From contig NZ_JAJNAG010000005.1 in NCBI RefSeq assembly GCF_021010575.1, positions 1 through 64,000 on the forward strand: DNA of 64,000 nucleotides, written 5' to 3'. Shown here one piece after another: positions 15,885 to 26,509 of the stretch. This DNA is from Limnobaculum eriocheiris. GTDB lineage: Bacteria > Pseudomonadota > Gammaproteobacteria > Enterobacterales > Enterobacteriaceae. The position numbers and the translations under genes are program-made. The notes beneath the pieces are model-generated. The model saw only the letters and a program-made list of their open reading frames with translations, was not told the DNA's origin and did no database searches. How positions within the stretch are numbered: position 1 is the stretch's first letter; every line of letters begins with the position of its first letter.

Positions 15885-18800
15885 TCAAACTGTCCAGCTA
15901 TTTGAAACCAGTTCAGCCTGTTTCAGTATCAACTCAACTGCATCCGGTGTTTTATCCGGCGGATACTTATATTTACGCAGAGTCTGACGTACTAGAATTC
16001 GTAATCGTGCACGCACGCTTTCGCGCACTTGCCAGTCTACAGTGGTGGATTGGCGCAGCTTCAAAGTGACTTCAATCGCTAGTTTCTTGAGGGTATCATC
16101 GCCCAGCTCTCGAACGGCACTTTCGTTTTCCGCCAGTGCATCATAGAAGGCAATTTCGTCAGGATTCAGACCAAGCGCATCATCACGTGCCATGGCTGCT
16201 TGGAAGTCTTTCGCCATCTGGATCAGCTCCTCAATAACCTGAGCCGTTTCAATGGCTCGGTTGTTGTATTTGAGCAGTACGGCTTTAAGGCGGTCTGAGT
16301 ACTTCTTCTCTTGGACTACGTTATTATTAGTGCGAGCATGAATACCATCATTCAGTAGCTTTTGCAGTAATTCAACGGCCAGATTGCGTTGCGGCATATC
16401 GTGTACTTCCTGTAAAAACTCATCAGAAAGTAGGCCGATATTGGGCTTATCCAGCCCCGCTAGAGCAAACACATCATCCACGCCAGTTGCGATAATAGCG
16501 TTATCAAGAATACGGCTCAGTAGTGAGTTCTTCTCGGATTGGCTGAACTTTTTATCTGTGGTGGTGAGTTTGATAATTGCCACTTTCACTGCGGACAGGA
16601 AGGCGAGCTCTTTCTGCAATGGTTTTGCTTCATCCAACGTGCTGCATAATGACCACGCTTTATTTAGCGCAAGCACTACGTCGAAATAACGTTTTTTACC
16701 GTCAACTAGTCCAAGAATATAGTTTGCTGAATCAAGTAGAACTCGCTGCGGATTATTTTCAAACGCAGAATAGTCGAATCCTGAATCGGTAGTTGTTTTG
16801 GCGAACATGCTGTGAATAACATCCAATTTTTCCAGCAATACGGCAAAGGCATCTCTGGCATCAATGGTTGTCTGGCCTTTACCTTTGGAGTCGGTATAGG
16901 TTTTTAGAGCTTGTTTAAGTTCATTAGCAATGCCGATGTAATCTACTACTAACCCACCGGGCTTATCTTTAAATACTCGGTTAACGCGGGCGATGGCCTG
17001 CATCAGATTATGCCCGCGCATCGGTTTATCGATATACATGGTATGGCAACAAGGAGCATCGAAACCGGTTAACCACATATCACGTACAATCGCAATTTTT
17101 AGTGGGTCACTTAGATCTTTAAAACGTGTTTCAAGACGTTTTTTGGTTTGCTTGTTGTAGATGTGCGGCTGAAGGTGCGCTTTATCTGATGCTGAACCGG
17201 TCATGATGATTTTTATCTCACCTTTTTCAACATCATCACTATGCCATTCAGGGCGGAGGTGCACTAGCGCCTTATAGAGGCGTACACAGATATCTCGGCT
17301 CATGGCGACAACCATTGCTTTGCCGTTCATCGTTGCGTTTCGGGCTTCAAAATGCTTAACCAGATCGGCCGCTACCTGCTTAATGCGAGGTTCAGAACCA
17401 ACCAGTTTTTCGAGGCGGCTCCAATCCCCTTTGGTTTTTTCTTTCTGGTCAGTCTCTTCATCTTCAACCAGTTCATCGACCTGGTTTGAAAGCTCTTCTA
17501 ATTCATCATGATTCAGGTCGAGTTTTGCCAGACGGGATTCGTAGTAAATCGGTACCGTCGCGCCGTCGTCTACCGCATCTTGAATATCGTAAATCGAGAC
17601 GTATTCACCAAACACTGCTCGGGTATCTTTGTCTTCTGAAGAAACCGGCGTACCGGTGAAGCCCATAAACGACGCATTCGGCAGCGCATCGCGCATATGT
17701 TTCGCGTAGCCGTATTTATATGCTCCTGTTTCGCGATCCAGCGTAGCCGTTAATCCATACTGGCTGCGGTGGGCTTCATCAGATATCACCACGATATTGT
17801 CGCGTAGGTTCAATGGCGGATGGGCTTTTTCATCGTCAAGTGGTGCGAATTTTTGCACCGTGGTAAAGATGATGCCGCCAGATTCTCGGGCAGCCAGCAT
17901 TTCACGTAGTTGATCTCTGTCACTGGCTTGTTGAGGCTGTTGCTTTAACAGATCTTTAGCCTGACAAAACGTAGCATAAAGTTGTTCATCCAGATCGTTA
18001 CGGTCAGTCACAACTACGATTGTCGGATTGTTCATCTCCGCCTGTTGTAACAGCTTCCCGGCATAGCAGCACATTGAAATACTTTTGCCAGAACCTTGTG
18101 TATGCCATACCACACCGGCTTTTTTACTGCCGGGTTTGATGTCACTACGTAACGGTAAAAACTTACCAGTGGAGGCAACGATTGTCGCATTTACCGCTTC
18201 ACGTACGGCATGAAACTGGTGGTAAGCCGCAATCTTCTTGATCAGGCGTTTGCCATCATTTTCAAACAGGATAAAATAACGGATGTAATCGAGCAGCAAT
18301 TCACGATTAAAGAAGCCTTTAACTACGGTTTCTAATTGCCATTCCAGTAGAGGTTTATCATCTTCATTGCTGATGGTTTTCCACGGCAGATAACGTTCTT
18401 CATCAGCAGTTAGAGAACCAATACGTGCGTTATAGCCATCGCTGATGACCAGAGCCTCATTACAGATAAACAGATCGCTGATTTCGTTTTTATACGTCTG
18501 AAGCTGATTAAATGCTGCCCAAATATCGGCATTAACATCAATTGGGCTTTTCAGTTCAATAACTGCAATTGGTAGGCCATTGATATAGCAAATTACATCA
18601 GGGCGACGTAGTTGTTTGCTACCGCTGATAGCTACTTGATTAACAACAGTGAATCGGTTATTCCCTGAGTGGTTAAAATCCATCAATAGGGCAGTATCGT
18701 GGATAACTTCAGCATCACGTTTGAACTCGACCGGCACGCCGGTTAATAGCAGATGGTGGAATGCTTTATTGCTGGTGACGATATCAGGGCTTTCTGGGCG

Positions 18801-19019
18801 AGTGACACGAGCTATCACCTCGTCAAACACGCTGGCGGGAAGATAAGGGTTCAGCTTCTCTAATTGCTCCCGTAAAACTGGACGCAGAAATACATCGTGG
18901 AATGATATCCGCAGTGGGTTATCACCATCAGGGGCGATATCTGGCCCGTGCAGCACTTCCCATCCTTGTCCAGCAAACCAGCCCAGACTCAGTTGCTCTA
19001 AATCGTCTTCGCTCAGCAT
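15885..19019 (-). CDS. hsdR: Type I restriction enzyme R subunit
   Basis: The 1044-aa HsdR is the motor and nuclease subunit of a type I restriction-modification complex. The N-terminal PD-(D/E)xK nuclease motif is seen in [10 protein letters not shown] (about residue 155). The SF2 translocase follows with Walker [12 protein letters not shown], motif [12 protein letters not shown] and motif [12 protein letters not shown], and a later QAIARVNRV helicase motif VI. The C-terminal region binds the methylase core. Its ATG overlaps the stop of the DUF4268 gene by one base, so it is last in the hsdM-hsdS-DUF4268-hsdR operon. Length and motifs look intact. Confidence 0.95.
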   Translation of the reverse strand: MLSEDDLEQLSLGWFAGQGWEVLHGPDIAPDGDNPLRISFHDVFLRPVLREQLEKLNPYLPASVFDEVIARVTRPESPDIVTSNKAFHHLLLTGVPVEFKRDAEVIHDTALLMDFNHSGNNRFTVVNQVAISGSKQLRRPDVICYINGLPIAVIELKSPIDVNADIWAAFNQLQTYKNEISDLFICNEALVISDGYNARIGSLTADEERYLPWKTISNEDDKPLLEWQLETVVKGFFNRELLLDYIRYFILFENDGKRLIKKIAAYHQFHAVREAVNATIVASTGKFLPLRSDIKPGSKKAGVVWHTQGSGKSISMCCYAGKLLQQAEMNNPTIVVVTDRNDLDEQLYATFCQAKDLLKQQPQQASDRDQLREMLAARESGGIIFTTVQKFAPLDDEKAHPPLNLRDNIVVISDEAHRSQYGLTATLDRETGAYKYGYAKHMRDALPNASFMGFTGTPVSSEDKDTRAVFGEYVSIYDIQDAVDDGATVPIYYESRLAKLDLNHDELEELSNQVDELVEDEETDQKEKTKGDWSRLEKLVGSEPRIKQVAADLVKHFEARNATMNGKAMVVAMSRDICVRLYKALVHLRPEWHSDDVEKGEIKIIMTGSASDKAHLQPHIYNKQTKKRLETRFKDLSDPLKIAIVRDMWLTGFDAPCCHTMYIDKPMRGHNLMQAIARVNRVFKDKPGGLVVDYIGIANELKQALKTYTDSKGKGQTTIDARDAFAVLLEKLDVIHSMFAKTTTDSGFDYSAFENNPQRVLLDSANYILGLVDGKKRYFDVVLALNKAWSLCSTLDEAKPLQKELAFLSAVKVAIIKLTTTDKKFSQSEKNSLLSRILDNAIIATGVDDVFALAGLDKPNIGLLSDEFLQEVHDMPQRNLAVELLQKLLNDGIHARTNNNVVQEKKYSDRLKAVLLKYNNRAIETAQVIEELIQMAKDFQAAMARDDALGLNPDEIAFYDALAENESAVRELGDDTLKKLAIEVTLKLRQSTTVDWQVRESVRARLRILVRQTLRKYKYPPDKTPDAVELILKQAELVSNSWTV

Positions 19020-20200
19020 TATGCTTCTTCTCCCTCAGTAATCAGTCCGCTTTGCTTGAGTTTGATAGCTAGCTCTGCCAGCGGTTGTTTCAGGGCACTT
19101 TCCAGGCGAGAGATATACTCAATCATCCAGTCGATAATGGCAGGCCATTGTTCTTTGTTCATACCATCGAATGTCTGGGAATAAACAATTTGGCAGCTTT
19201 TACGCTCAGGTAACGGTCTCCAATCGAGCTCGGCACCAAACGTATTTTCAATCTGTGTTTTTTGCTCAAATAGATGGTCAAACAGCCAGGTATTTTCCAG
19301 CGCATCTCCACGAGATAGATTTAACTGCACACGTGCATCTTTCTGGGAAAAAATAAGCTCAAAAAGCACACCGCTTAGGCCAGAACCAGCAGCCAGCCAA
19401 TGATCGGTTGAAGGGGCTCTATTATTAAAAAGGTCGCAGTGGCTACTACGTAATTTCTCTAGCGTCTGCGCCCAGAATTCACGGCGCAGATAGTGGCGTT
19501 GTTGTAATTCGCTGCTACTTGAGGCGGATTGTTCTTCAGCTTCTTTTTGCGCCATACCGATCATGAAAGATTCAGCTTCGGGGGTTGGGATTACTTGGCG
19601 TATATCAACAAATACATCGTCATTAAAGAGATAGGGCGTAGCCTTGAAGCACTGAACTCGAATACCAAACTGCATTAGCCAAAGTGCAGTATTGGTGACT
19701 TCCTTGCGAAAATTGGCCGCAACCATAATGACTCGTTGTGTACCTTTGCGATTCAGGACTCCTTCCTTAAGATTCTCCCATCCCATAAATTCAGCAATTA
19801 CCTCGGCCGCAGTGCGCTTTTCATTGGGTTCATATTGTTCAAGGTAAAGCTGAAAAATTTCCACCACGCTTTCCTGACGTAGATTGGCGCAGTAACCTGC
19901 GTATTTCAGCGCCTGCCAGACCACATCTCGCCCGGAGTCATCGAGCTTGTTCTCGATAATTACCAGATTTCCTTTTTTATCGATAGCCAGCAAATCGAGA
20001 CGCTCTTTGGTGTCGTCAAACCCGGCGAACTCTTTTTGAATAATCAGAAGCTCATCTTCTTTTTCGTCTTTTTTTGTCAATGCTTGTGGGTTTTTGGCTA
20101 GCCACTCCTGAAGATGCTCACGTTCACGAAAACCCAGGCTGCTAAACGACACTTCCTGAAGCGAGTGCAGACTGTTTGATGGTCTATCGACTTTATACAT
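19019..20200 (-). CDS. DUF4268 protein encoded within the hsd operon
   Basis: The N-terminal half resembles a PD-(D/E)xK nuclease fold: [18 protein letters not shown], then [19 protein letters not shown] (D...E-x-K) followed by [13 protein letters not shown]. The C-terminal 150 residues form a DUF4268 domain ([33 protein letters not shown]). Such proteins are often encoded in type I R-M loci, with unknown function; an accessory nuclease or end-binding role is inferred. Its start overlaps the hsdS stop by 8 bases and its stop overlaps the hsdR start, so translation of all three is coupled. Confidence 0.85.
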   Translation of the reverse strand: MYKVDRPSNSLHSLQEVSFSSLGFREREHLQEWLAKNPQALTKKDEKEDELLIIQKEFAGFDDTKERLDLLAIDKKGNLVIIENKLDDSGRDVVWQALKYAGYCANLRQESVVEIFQLYLEQYEPNEKRTAAEVIAEFMGWENLKEGVLNRKGTQRVIMVAANFRKEVTNTALWLMQFGIRVQCFKATPYLFNDDVFVDIRQVIPTPEAESFMIGMAQKEAEEQSASSSSELQQRHYLRREFWAQTLEKLRSSHCDLFNNRAPSTDHWLAAGSGLSGVLFELIFSQKDARVQLNLSRGDALENTWLFDHLFEQKTQIENTFGAELDWRPLPERKSCQIVYSQTFDGMNKEQWPAIIDWMIEYISRLESALKQPLAELAIKLKQSGLITEGEEA

Positions 20201-21569
20201 TGGCCACCTCGCTTACCGCATGCTCTGCTTCCGGTAGGGTTATTTCGCCGGAGAGGAGTTTGGGAAGGAGGGTATCTCGGAGTTGAGATAGATATGAATT
20301 ACTAATTAGATTGCTTTTTATGGTGTTAAATAGCGGTGTAATCAATTTTTCAAACTCATCATTTATTACTTTACTAGCTGTAAGCACATTAACTGTGTCA
20401 AAAGTATTTGTTGTTATTGTGTCAAACACAGCTCCGTGGGTATTTTTCTTCAATGCATCGATACACTGTTTAACTTTTAGGTAAGTTAAAAATGGGCCAG
20501 AAAATTTTTCGCCAGATATACCATAACAAGATTGGTTCATAGCTGTTTCAACTGCAGATAAAGCAAGCTTACCAACGGTGCCTCTTGCTGATATTATTGT
20601 TGTACCTACTGGAAGTAGCCTTGTTGAGCTCTTATTAAGGCCTTCGACCGTGATTTTTTCAACGGTATCAATAACAAAAATATCACTACTGTTAGGGGCG
20701 TCTTTTACTGAGTACCAACAGATATCCCCCCCCCAATAGCTAGATTCTGAGCGTTTAGGCGTACCACCACCAATCAATTTTATTTTTTTAGATAGCGAAG
20801 ATGATTCCCATCCCACAGGGATCTCCCCTAACTCACTATTCTGCATATCTGAAGGAAACAGCTCTGCAGTAGCTTTTAACTCAGCATATTTCTCAGGTTG
20901 TTCAAACTCAAAAATTGCCAGTGAATCAGCACCTTTTCCTGAAATCGCAGTCATTGCCGCAAGGGTTGCCTCTTCCTGTGAACCACCTGCTTCTAATACC
21001 GTTATTTTGGCTTTGACCGGTTCGAAATCGACAAACCAGCTTTTGAATAAGGCTTGGACCATTTGTTCGAGGGTTTGGTTGATTTGGTTATTGTTAGAAA
21101 CTTTCTCTTCTTGAGATTTAATCAATTTATTAATATTGCAAGCATTTTCAACAGGTAAAACTTCTACTGAAATGTTATTAATAAGATCTTTACTAACATT
21201 TGGGAAAGTTGAGCCTGTTGCAGCTGCTAGCAGCTCAGGTAAATAGGTTTCTAAAATAGCTTTAACATAAGGTGTTGGATATCCGTTTCGGCCTCGAACT
21301 GCAGCAAGCCCCCGACCTATACAATACTTTTGGTCCGAATAGTTCATCCTGCCGGTTGTTGAACCGCGAACACAAAATAGTATATCTCCTGGTTGAGATG
21401 TTTTTTTTGCATACGTAGTATGCTGCACAGGAATTGGGTAACGGTCAGTAAATTCCGTTGGTCCATTCAATAAAGGTAGTCCTATTCCCTTATTATTAAC
21501 CTCTTCAGCTTTGGGAGATTGTCCCATAACAATTTCTGCAATGTGTGAGAACGAAACCTTAGAACTCAT
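20193..21569 (-). CDS. hsdS: Type I restriction-modification specificity subunit S
   Basis: HsdS sets the DNA target of the type I complex. Two target-recognition domains are visible, one from the start (FSHIAEIVMGQSPK...) and one from about residue 265 (IPVGWESSSLSKKIKLIGGG), each followed by a conserved helical spacer (NQINQTLEQMVQALFKSWFVDFEPV after the first; SYLSQLRDTLLPKLLSGEI after the second). The start is placed at MSSKVSF (21569), overlapping the hsdM stop by 11 bases, instead of a longer frame extending into hsdM. The two recognition domains imply a bipartite target, which cannot be read from the sequence. Confidence 0.93.
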   Translation of the reverse strand: MSSKVSFSHIAEIVMGQSPKAEEVNNKGIGLPLLNGPTEFTDRYPIPVQHTTYAKKTSQPGDILFCVRGSTTGRMNYSDQKYCIGRGLAAVRGRNGYPTPYVKAILETYLPELLAAATGSTFPNVSKDLINNISVEVLPVENACNINKLIKSQEEKVSNNNQINQTLEQMVQALFKSWFVDFEPVKAKITVLEAGGSQEEATLAAMTAISGKGADSLAIFEFEQPEKYAELKATAELFPSDMQNSELGEIPVGWESSSLSKKIKLIGGGTPKRSESSYWGGDICWYSVKDAPNSSDIFVIDTVEKITVEGLNKSSTRLLPVGTTIISARGTVGKLALSAVETAMNQSCYGISGEKFSGPFLTYLKVKQCIDALKKNTHGAVFDTITTNTFDTVNVLTASKVINDEFEKLITPLFNTIKSNLISNSYLSQLRDTLLPKLLSGEITLPEAEHAVSEVANV

Positions 21570-23265
21570 AACCCAACCCCCCCAGATTCGCTTTAATCTG
21601 CTTCTCCAGTTCAGCACTTTCTTCCAACTGCGCTTTTAGCTGTTGGGTCAAACGTGCCATCTTTTCGGCAAATGGCTCATCGTCCTCCCCCCGCTCGACA
21701 GCACCGACATAACGTCCCGGTGTCAGCACAAAGTCGTTTTTCTTAATATCTTCCATAGTTGCAGCAAAGCAGAAACCAGCCTCATCCTGATAATTTTTAT
21801 CTTCCTGCCATGCATGGAAAGTATCAGCGATTTTTGCAATATCTTCTTTGGTAAAGTCACGCAGTACGCGGTCTCTCATAAAACCAATCTGGCGGGCATC
21901 GATAAACAATACTTCTCCTTTGCGGTGCGCTTTACCATTACCACCGGTTTTGTCTTTGGTCAGCAACCAGATACAGGCTGGGATTTGGGTATTAGTAAAC
22001 AGTTGTCCCGGCAGCGCCACCATACATTCCACCAGATCGGCTTCAATCAGATTACGACGAATTTCGCCTTCATTATTGGTGTTGGAGCTCATCGAGCCAT
22101 TGGCCAGCAGAAGCGCCATTGAGCCTTTTGGCGCCAGATGGTGGATCATATGCTGCATCCAGGCAAAGTTAGCGTTACCCTGCGGTGGCGTGCCGTATTT
22201 CCAACGCACATCGTTTTCCAGCTTCGCATTCCACCATTCTTTCATGTTGAACGGTGGGTTGGCCATTACGAAGTCGGCGCGTAAATCTGGGTGCTGATCG
22301 TCCAGAAGGGTGTCGGCGTTTTTCTTACCGAAGTTGAAGTCGATACCGCGAATCGCCATGTTCATCGCAGCCAGCTTCCAGGTGGTCGGGTTAGATTCCT
22401 GACCGTAGACGGAAATATTGCGCTTTTGCTCGGCGGCATTGTAGTGTTTTTCGCCAGCATGTTCTTCAAGAAAACGATCGCTGGAAACGAAGAACCCGCC
22501 GGAACCCATCGCCGGGTCATACACGCGGCCTTTATAGGGCTGGAGCATTTCAACGATCAGAGTAACAATGCTTTTGGGCGTGTAATACTGGCCGCCTTGT
22601 TTACCTTCTGCTAGTGCAAATTGTCCGAGAAAGTATTCATAAACGTGGCCGAGAATATCTTTGCTTTTAAGAGGTAACTTCTCACCGTTATATTCCGGGT
22701 TACTGAAGTTGGCGTCTGAGAAGGTATTGATCAGGCCGATCAGAACTTCGTTGCCTAGCTGATACTGACTGATGCGGTTCAGGATGTTTTTGAGTTTAGC
22801 GTTGGATTCTTCTATTTTATCCAGAGCGTTATCAATTAACCAGGAGACCGAACGCAACTTTACTTCTTGCCCGAGTTCATCAACCCATAGAACGGTGCCG
22901 ACTGGCAAAGTTGCTTTGTTTTTCAGCGTTTCCCAACGAGCAGCTTTTGGCACCCAGAATACGTTTTTTTCGATGTAGTAGTCTTCAGATTCAAGCTCTT
23001 CCTGAATGGCCTGTGAGTATTCTTCATCAGTTGCGTAATCTTTGCGCGATATGGCGTAGATATTTTCCGGATTACTCACATCACTGAATAGTGCAAGCAA
23101 CTCCTGCTGGCGCGCTTCAAAAGCATCAGAAACATACTTTAAAAAAATGAGCCCGAGTACTATGTGCTTATAGTTGGCAGCATCCATATTGGAGCGTAAT
23201 TTGTCGGCAGCTTTCCAGAATTTATTATCCAGCTCGTTTAAAAAAAGTTGCTCATTGTTGTTCAT
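21559..23265 (-). CDS. hsdM: Type I restriction-modification methylase M subunit
   Basis: HsdM is the adenine-N6 methyltransferase of the type I system. The 568-aa protein shows the N-terminal HsdM helical domain (ELDNKFWKAADKLRSNMDAA), the SAM-binding motif VYDPAMGSGGFFV and the catalytic motif FVMANPPFNMKEWW (NPPF). It is first in the operon, so modification is made ahead of restriction. The start ATG at 23265 follows AAGGATTT. The protein looks intact, which suggests an active methylase. Confidence 0.95.
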   Translation of the reverse strand: MNNNEQLFLNELDNKFWKAADKLRSNMDAANYKHIVLGLIFLKYVSDAFEARQQELLALFSDVSNPENIYAISRKDYATDEEYSQAIQEELESEDYYIEKNVFWVPKAARWETLKNKATLPVGTVLWVDELGQEVKLRSVSWLIDNALDKIEESNAKLKNILNRISQYQLGNEVLIGLINTFSDANFSNPEYNGEKLPLKSKDILGHVYEYFLGQFALAEGKQGGQYYTPKSIVTLIVEMLQPYKGRVYDPAMGSGGFFVSSDRFLEEHAGEKHYNAAEQKRNISVYGQESNPTTWKLAAMNMAIRGIDFNFGKKNADTLLDDQHPDLRADFVMANPPFNMKEWWNAKLENDVRWKYGTPPQGNANFAWMQHMIHHLAPKGSMALLLANGSMSSNTNNEGEIRRNLIEADLVECMVALPGQLFTNTQIPACIWLLTKDKTGGNGKAHRKGEVLFIDARQIGFMRDRVLRDFTKEDIAKIADTFHAWQEDKNYQDEAGFCFAATMEDIKKNDFVLTPGRYVGAVERGEDDEPFAEKMARLTQQLKAQLEESAELEKQIKANLGGLGYEF

Positions 23266-23514
23266 GTAAATCCTTGAAAATCGGCGAGTGAATTTGCAAT
23301 AAGCGCTATCACTGAATCAGTAAGTTGGAATTTGTATCGCAAAATAATACCCGCTAGTGATGTAATCACAAGCGATATGACATAAAGAATGATGGAATAT
23401 GATCTGGTACCACAAATTGAGGGTGTAAAGGCTTAACATATTGATATATACAGTAGGATTTATAGCGCCATTGATGATTTAATATACAAACTAGTAACTT
23501 ACTAGTTGTAACTT

Positions 23515-23871
23515 TTGAGCTTAAGCTACCTGCACAATTATTCCTATAGCGGACGCAGCAAACTTAGTTTGCATTATACGCATTCTGTTTCAGGTGGAGA
23601 CGCTGCTATTTACTACAGTAACACTGGAGATTTCAGGGGGTTCGCTTACGGAGCAGGGCCGGATAAGGCTAATTTAGATGTTAAGATTGGAATATTGAGA
23701 GAATTTGTCGTTTGGTCAGCGCAAAGTAAAGAACAACGTTTGGCGAGTCAGGGCCTACAGGTTGAATATTTTGGTCATGAGTATATTCGGCTTGAACATC
23801 CTGATGGCCCTGTTTTGATGGATAGAGTGAGTGCCTGTTCCCTATTGTTATGTGGTCTACAAAAAGATTGA
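23515..23871 (+). CDS. Possible small protein, 118 aa
   Basis: The frame is open from a TTG codon and contains natural-looking sequence (EFVVWSAQSKEQRLASQGL, EYFGHEYIRLEHPDG), but there is no ribosome site before the TTG and no recognised family. It may be a gene fragment with a lost 5' end, or a genuine island gene with a non-standard start. The short gap before hsdM (23266-23514) holds the divergent promoters and nothing else that I can name. Confidence 0.35.
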   Translation: MSLSYLHNYSYSGRSKLSLHYTHSVSGGDAAIYYSNTGDFRGFAYGAGPDKANLDVKIGILREFVVWSAQSKEQRLASQGLQVEYFGHEYIRLEHPDGPVLMDRVSACSLLLCGLQKD

Positions 23872-23997
23872 TATGCGGCATTTATCAATCCAGATTCTGC
23901 AAAGATATTGATTGCTGAATTTACGTTTATTGGAAGCAAAAAGTTCAGCAAGCAAGGCTAGAACTAGAGGTGATGATAAAGAATGATGGGATGCCTT

Positions 23998-24447
23998 TTA
24001 TGCTCCCTCAAGGCTGACTTTAAGCTGATAAATATCATAGGAGTGGTAACGAGTGAAATTACGTTGCCAGAGACTGAACAGCGGCCCGTAGGCAGCAATA
24101 GGTTCCGAAGTCATACCTAACTGGTAACCAATGCCCCGGCTAAAGTCAAAATCAATGGTATAAGTTGATTCATGGCCAAATGGTGTCGGTATATAGGTAA
24201 ATTCAGTGACGTAACAAATATGCCAGCGATTATCCTGCTTCCTTTCTAGTCTAATCTCAACAGGGCGGTAACCGCCCGATTTTGCCGTATAGTCCGGATT
24301 GCTGTAATTGAGCGTAATACTGAAGACCTTAGGGTGACGTCCAATGACGTTGGCCAGTAGCGTAATGAAAGGTTTAAAAATCGGTAAATCACAGGTAATC
24401 GTTAAGTGTGGAACTTTTCTATTTAGTCGAGTAGATTTTATTTTCAC
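23998..24447 (-). CDS. DUF2787-like protein, 149 aa
   Basis: The protein has the pattern ITLNYSNPDYTAKSGGYRPV, then EIRLERKQDNRW, YVTEFTYIPTPFG and YTIDFDFSRGIGYQL, which I assign to the DUF2787 family found on islands and plasmids of gammaproteobacteria. It has no known function, and no signal peptide or membrane segment. It lies directly downstream of the island integrase on the same strand, separated by the integrase terminator. The start ATG follows GAGAAGC. Confidence 0.65.
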   Translation of the reverse strand: MKIKSTRLNRKVPHLTITCDLPIFKPFITLLANVIGRHPKVFSITLNYSNPDYTAKSGGYRPVEIRLERKQDNRWHICYVTEFTYIPTPFGHESTYTIDFDFSRGIGYQLGMTSEPIAAYGPLFSLWQRNFTRYHSYDIYQLKVSLEGA

Positions 24448-24485
24448 AAATGCTTCTCATTCGTATTTTTGACTATGGACAAAAA

Positions 24486-24509
24486 AAGAGGCGGCACAGG
24501 CCACCTCTT
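24486..24509 (-). terminator. Integrase gene terminator
   Basis: On the minus strand AAGAGGTGGCC, a short loop and CCGCCTCTT form a stem followed by a run of T residues, directly after the integrase stop codon. Confidence 0.75.
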
Positions 24510-24538
24510 GGTTTAGATAAAATTTAGTGTTTAGTTAG

Positions 24539-25789
24539 TCAGGTCAATTTAGCAAATTCGTATGGGCTCGTTTCTTTCTTTCGATTCTCATCCAAATAAT
24601 CTGCCCACCACTGCACCATCAACCGGCGTTCGTCTAAGTGCTCTGCCTTATGAATATAAGCTGCTCTGACGTTGTCACGCTCCTGATGGCTCATCTGCCG
24701 TTCAACTCCATCTCTAGACCACAGCCCAGACTCAATTAATGCACTACAGGCCATAGTACGAAAGCCGTGACCACAAACTTCGGTCTTGGTGTCATAACCC
24801 ATTACTCGTAAAGCCTTATTTACTGTATTCTCACTCATCGGCTTATTGGCGTTATGGTCGCCAATAAAGATAAGCTCGTGGTCACCGCTAATTTGGTGTA
24901 TCTGCTTTAAGATCTCCATGGCCTGTCTACTAAGGGGAACAAGGTGAGTTGTTCTCATCTTTGAACCTCTATGCGAGTGCTTAACACCTTCCAGTTCCTC
25001 TCGTTCTCCCGGTATTGTCCAGAGCGCTCGTTCAAAATCGACTTCTGACCAACGGGCAAAGCGAAGCTCGCTGGAACGGATAAAGATTAATAAGGTAAGT
25101 TCTACTGCGAGGGTGGTTAAGTATCTTCCCTGATAGTTCTCTAGGCGTGTAAGTAGTTCAGGAATTCGATCAAAAGGAAGGGCAGGGCGGTGAACTTTCT
25201 TGCCGGTAGCGATAGCTCCAGTTAAATCCTGCGCTGGGTTGTAGTCGATAATGCCGTTCTGTACTGCATAGCGCATGATTGCCGTAGTTCGTTGTTGCAA
25301 ACGAGCAGCAACATCTAATCGACCTGATTGCTCCACCTTCTTTATGGGGGCTAATAGGTCGCAAGTTTTTAAATCTGCGATATAACTATTACCAATTGAA
25401 GGGAAAATATCTAATTCAAGAGTTCTAATCACTCTTGCACTATGAGCTGGTATCCATTTTTTATTGCTGCTATGCCATTTCCTAGCGATTTCTTCAAAGG
25501 TATGTGTATCAGCTTGTTTAGTCTTCGCTGTTTTCTTCTTTTCACTGGGATCTATGCCGTTAGCTATCTGCTTCCTGCTCTCATCCCGCCGATTCCGTGC
25601 TTCTGCAAGGGTGATATCTGGGTAGGTACCCAGTGAGAACATCTTTTCTTTGCCGCCGAAGTGATAGCGTAAGCGCCAATACTTGGAACCATTTGGATAA
25701 ACGAGAAGAACTAATCCTCCGCTATCTGGAATCTTATATATCTTTTCCAGAGGCTTTGCGCTACGTACTTTTACATCGGTTAGAGCCAT
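24539..25789 (-). CDS. P4-type tyrosine integrase of the leuX island
   Basis: The 416-aa recombinase has the DUF4102 arm-binding domain (MALTDVKVRSAKPLEKIYK, YPNGSKYWRLRYHFGGKEK, LGTYPDITLAEARNRR), the core-binding domain from about residue 95 (FEEIARKWHSSNKKWIP), and the catalytic domain with RSSEL (first Arg), HGFRTMACSAL (His-x-x-Arg) and a C-terminal region MSHQERDNVRAAYIH containing the Tyr nucleophile. It is full length. It would integrate and excise the island at the leuX 3' end, about 200 bases away, across the segment holding the arm-type repeat. AlpA at 5923-6168 is the likely regulator. Confidence 0.95.
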   Translation of the reverse strand: MALTDVKVRSAKPLEKIYKIPDSGGLVLLVYPNGSKYWRLRYHFGGKEKMFSLGTYPDITLAEARNRRDESRKQIANGIDPSEKKKTAKTKQADTHTFEEIARKWHSSNKKWIPAHSARVIRTLELDIFPSIGNSYIADLKTCDLLAPIKKVEQSGRLDVAARLQQRTTAIMRYAVQNGIIDYNPAQDLTGAIATGKKVHRPALPFDRIPELLTRLENYQGRYLTTLAVELTLLIFIRSSELRFARWSEVDFERALWTIPGEREELEGVKHSHRGSKMRTTHLVPLSRQAMEILKQIHQISGDHELIFIGDHNANKPMSENTVNKALRVMGYDTKTEVCGHGFRTMACSALIESGLWSRDGVERQMSHQERDNVRAAYIHKAEHLDERRLMVQWWADYLDENRKKETSPYEFAKLT

Positions 25790-25841
25790 AATCCTTGCTC
25801 CTTTCTATTGTTTTCATGGGTAACTTATTTATCGAACCGAG

Positions 25842-25862
25842 GTTACCCAGCTTTTTACCCAT
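25842..25862. repeat. Integrase arm-type repeat, tRNA-proximal end
   Basis: This is the partner of the repeat at 699-719 (19 of 21 bases identical). It lies between the integrase start and leuX, next to an inverted pair GGGTAAC / GTTACCC (25819-25847), the usual place for integrase and excisionase sites in P4-like elements. Confidence 0.55.
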
Positions 25863-25986
25863 ATTGAGAGCTTGATGCTGGTCGATGTGAGTATACTGAA
25901 AATGGATATAAAAGCATCAAAAGGCTGGTGGAATGCGGATTTCAGACATAAAAAAAGACGCCCGTGGACGTCTGTTTCTATTCTAA

Positions 25987-26071
25987 TGGTGCCTGAGGCC
26001 GGACTCGAACCGGCACACCCGAAGGCGGTTGATTTTGAATCAACTGCGTCTACCGATTTCGCCACTCAGGC
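25987..26071 (-). tRNA. leuX: tRNA-Leu (anticodon CAA), leuX
   Basis: The minus strand gives an 85-nt class II tRNA: acceptor GCCTGAG / CTCAGGC, D-arm GGCGAAATCGGTAGACGC, anticodon stem GTTGA / TCAAC around TTCAAAA (anticodon CAA), a long variable arm, T-arm CCGGTTCGAGTCCGG and an encoded CCA. It is very close to E. coli leuX. leuX is a classical integration hotspot for pathogenicity islands; the 3' end here doubles as the island attachment site, and the island replaces it without damaging the tRNA. Confidence 0.97.
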
Positions 26072-26509
26072 ACTGAGCAGAATGCGGAAAACTTCGGCAT
26101 TATACCTGTCAGACAACACCGCGCAAGCGTTATCCCTTAAATTTCATCTGACTGGTTCGAAAATAGCCGATAAGCGAGGGGGCTTGCGGCCACCGGGTAC
26201 TACTTTGGCGCAACCGTCATAGCGACACCAACCGGTGAAATCGGTTGGTTCTACAAACAGTAGAGCAGCCCTGGCCGTGGGATGATTGTTTTGGCTTTAA
26301 TAATGGTATGTCTGCCAGATTATTATGGTCGGGTAAGCTTCAGCTAAAAATGTCCTCTGTGGCCCCATCGATAGTGACAGTGGATAAACCATTATTGATT
26401 AAAACCCGTTGGGAGATGGTGGTTGTCTGAAGTTGTTATGCCAAAGAGTGACGATCCGGCCGAATTATCGGCCGGACTGTTCTGTCTCGAATCTTTTGTT
26501 ATCAGGTGA
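26072..26509. other. Intergenic region upstream of leuX
   Basis: About 440 bases without a supported gene. It should contain the leuX promoter on the minus strand. Two hairpins are visible: CCAACCG / CGGTTGG at 26229-26249 and TCCGGCCGA / TCGGCCGGA at 26455-26476; the latter follows the multicopper oxidase stop codon and may terminate that gene, although no T-run is present. Confidence 0.45.

Larger units (their letters stand above)
626..26010. mobile_element. Genomic island integrated at leuX (about 25 kb)
   Basis: The island is bounded by the tRNA-Leu 3' end and its degenerate copy. The P4-like integrase sits at the tRNA end facing inward, and 21-bp near-identical repeats lie just inside both ends (699-719 and 25842-25862). 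Backbone genes (RadC-like, DUF932, AlpA, inovirus-Gp2-like) are those of P4/CP4-57-type islands; the cargo is anti-phage (TIR, DUF4297 plus SMC ATPase, Mrr, type I R-M). No conjugation or capsid genes are visible, so movement would depend on a helper or general transfer. A tRNA-like relic at 12972-13020 hints at a composite origin. Confidence 0.8.

Noticed and set aside
15784-15987. 67-aa plus-strand frame near the hsdR end
   Set aside because: It overlaps the hsdR 3' end and its terminator on the opposite strand.
26245-26430. 61-aa plus-strand frame upstream of leuX
   Set aside because: No ribosome site and no recognisable sequence; lies in a promoter region.
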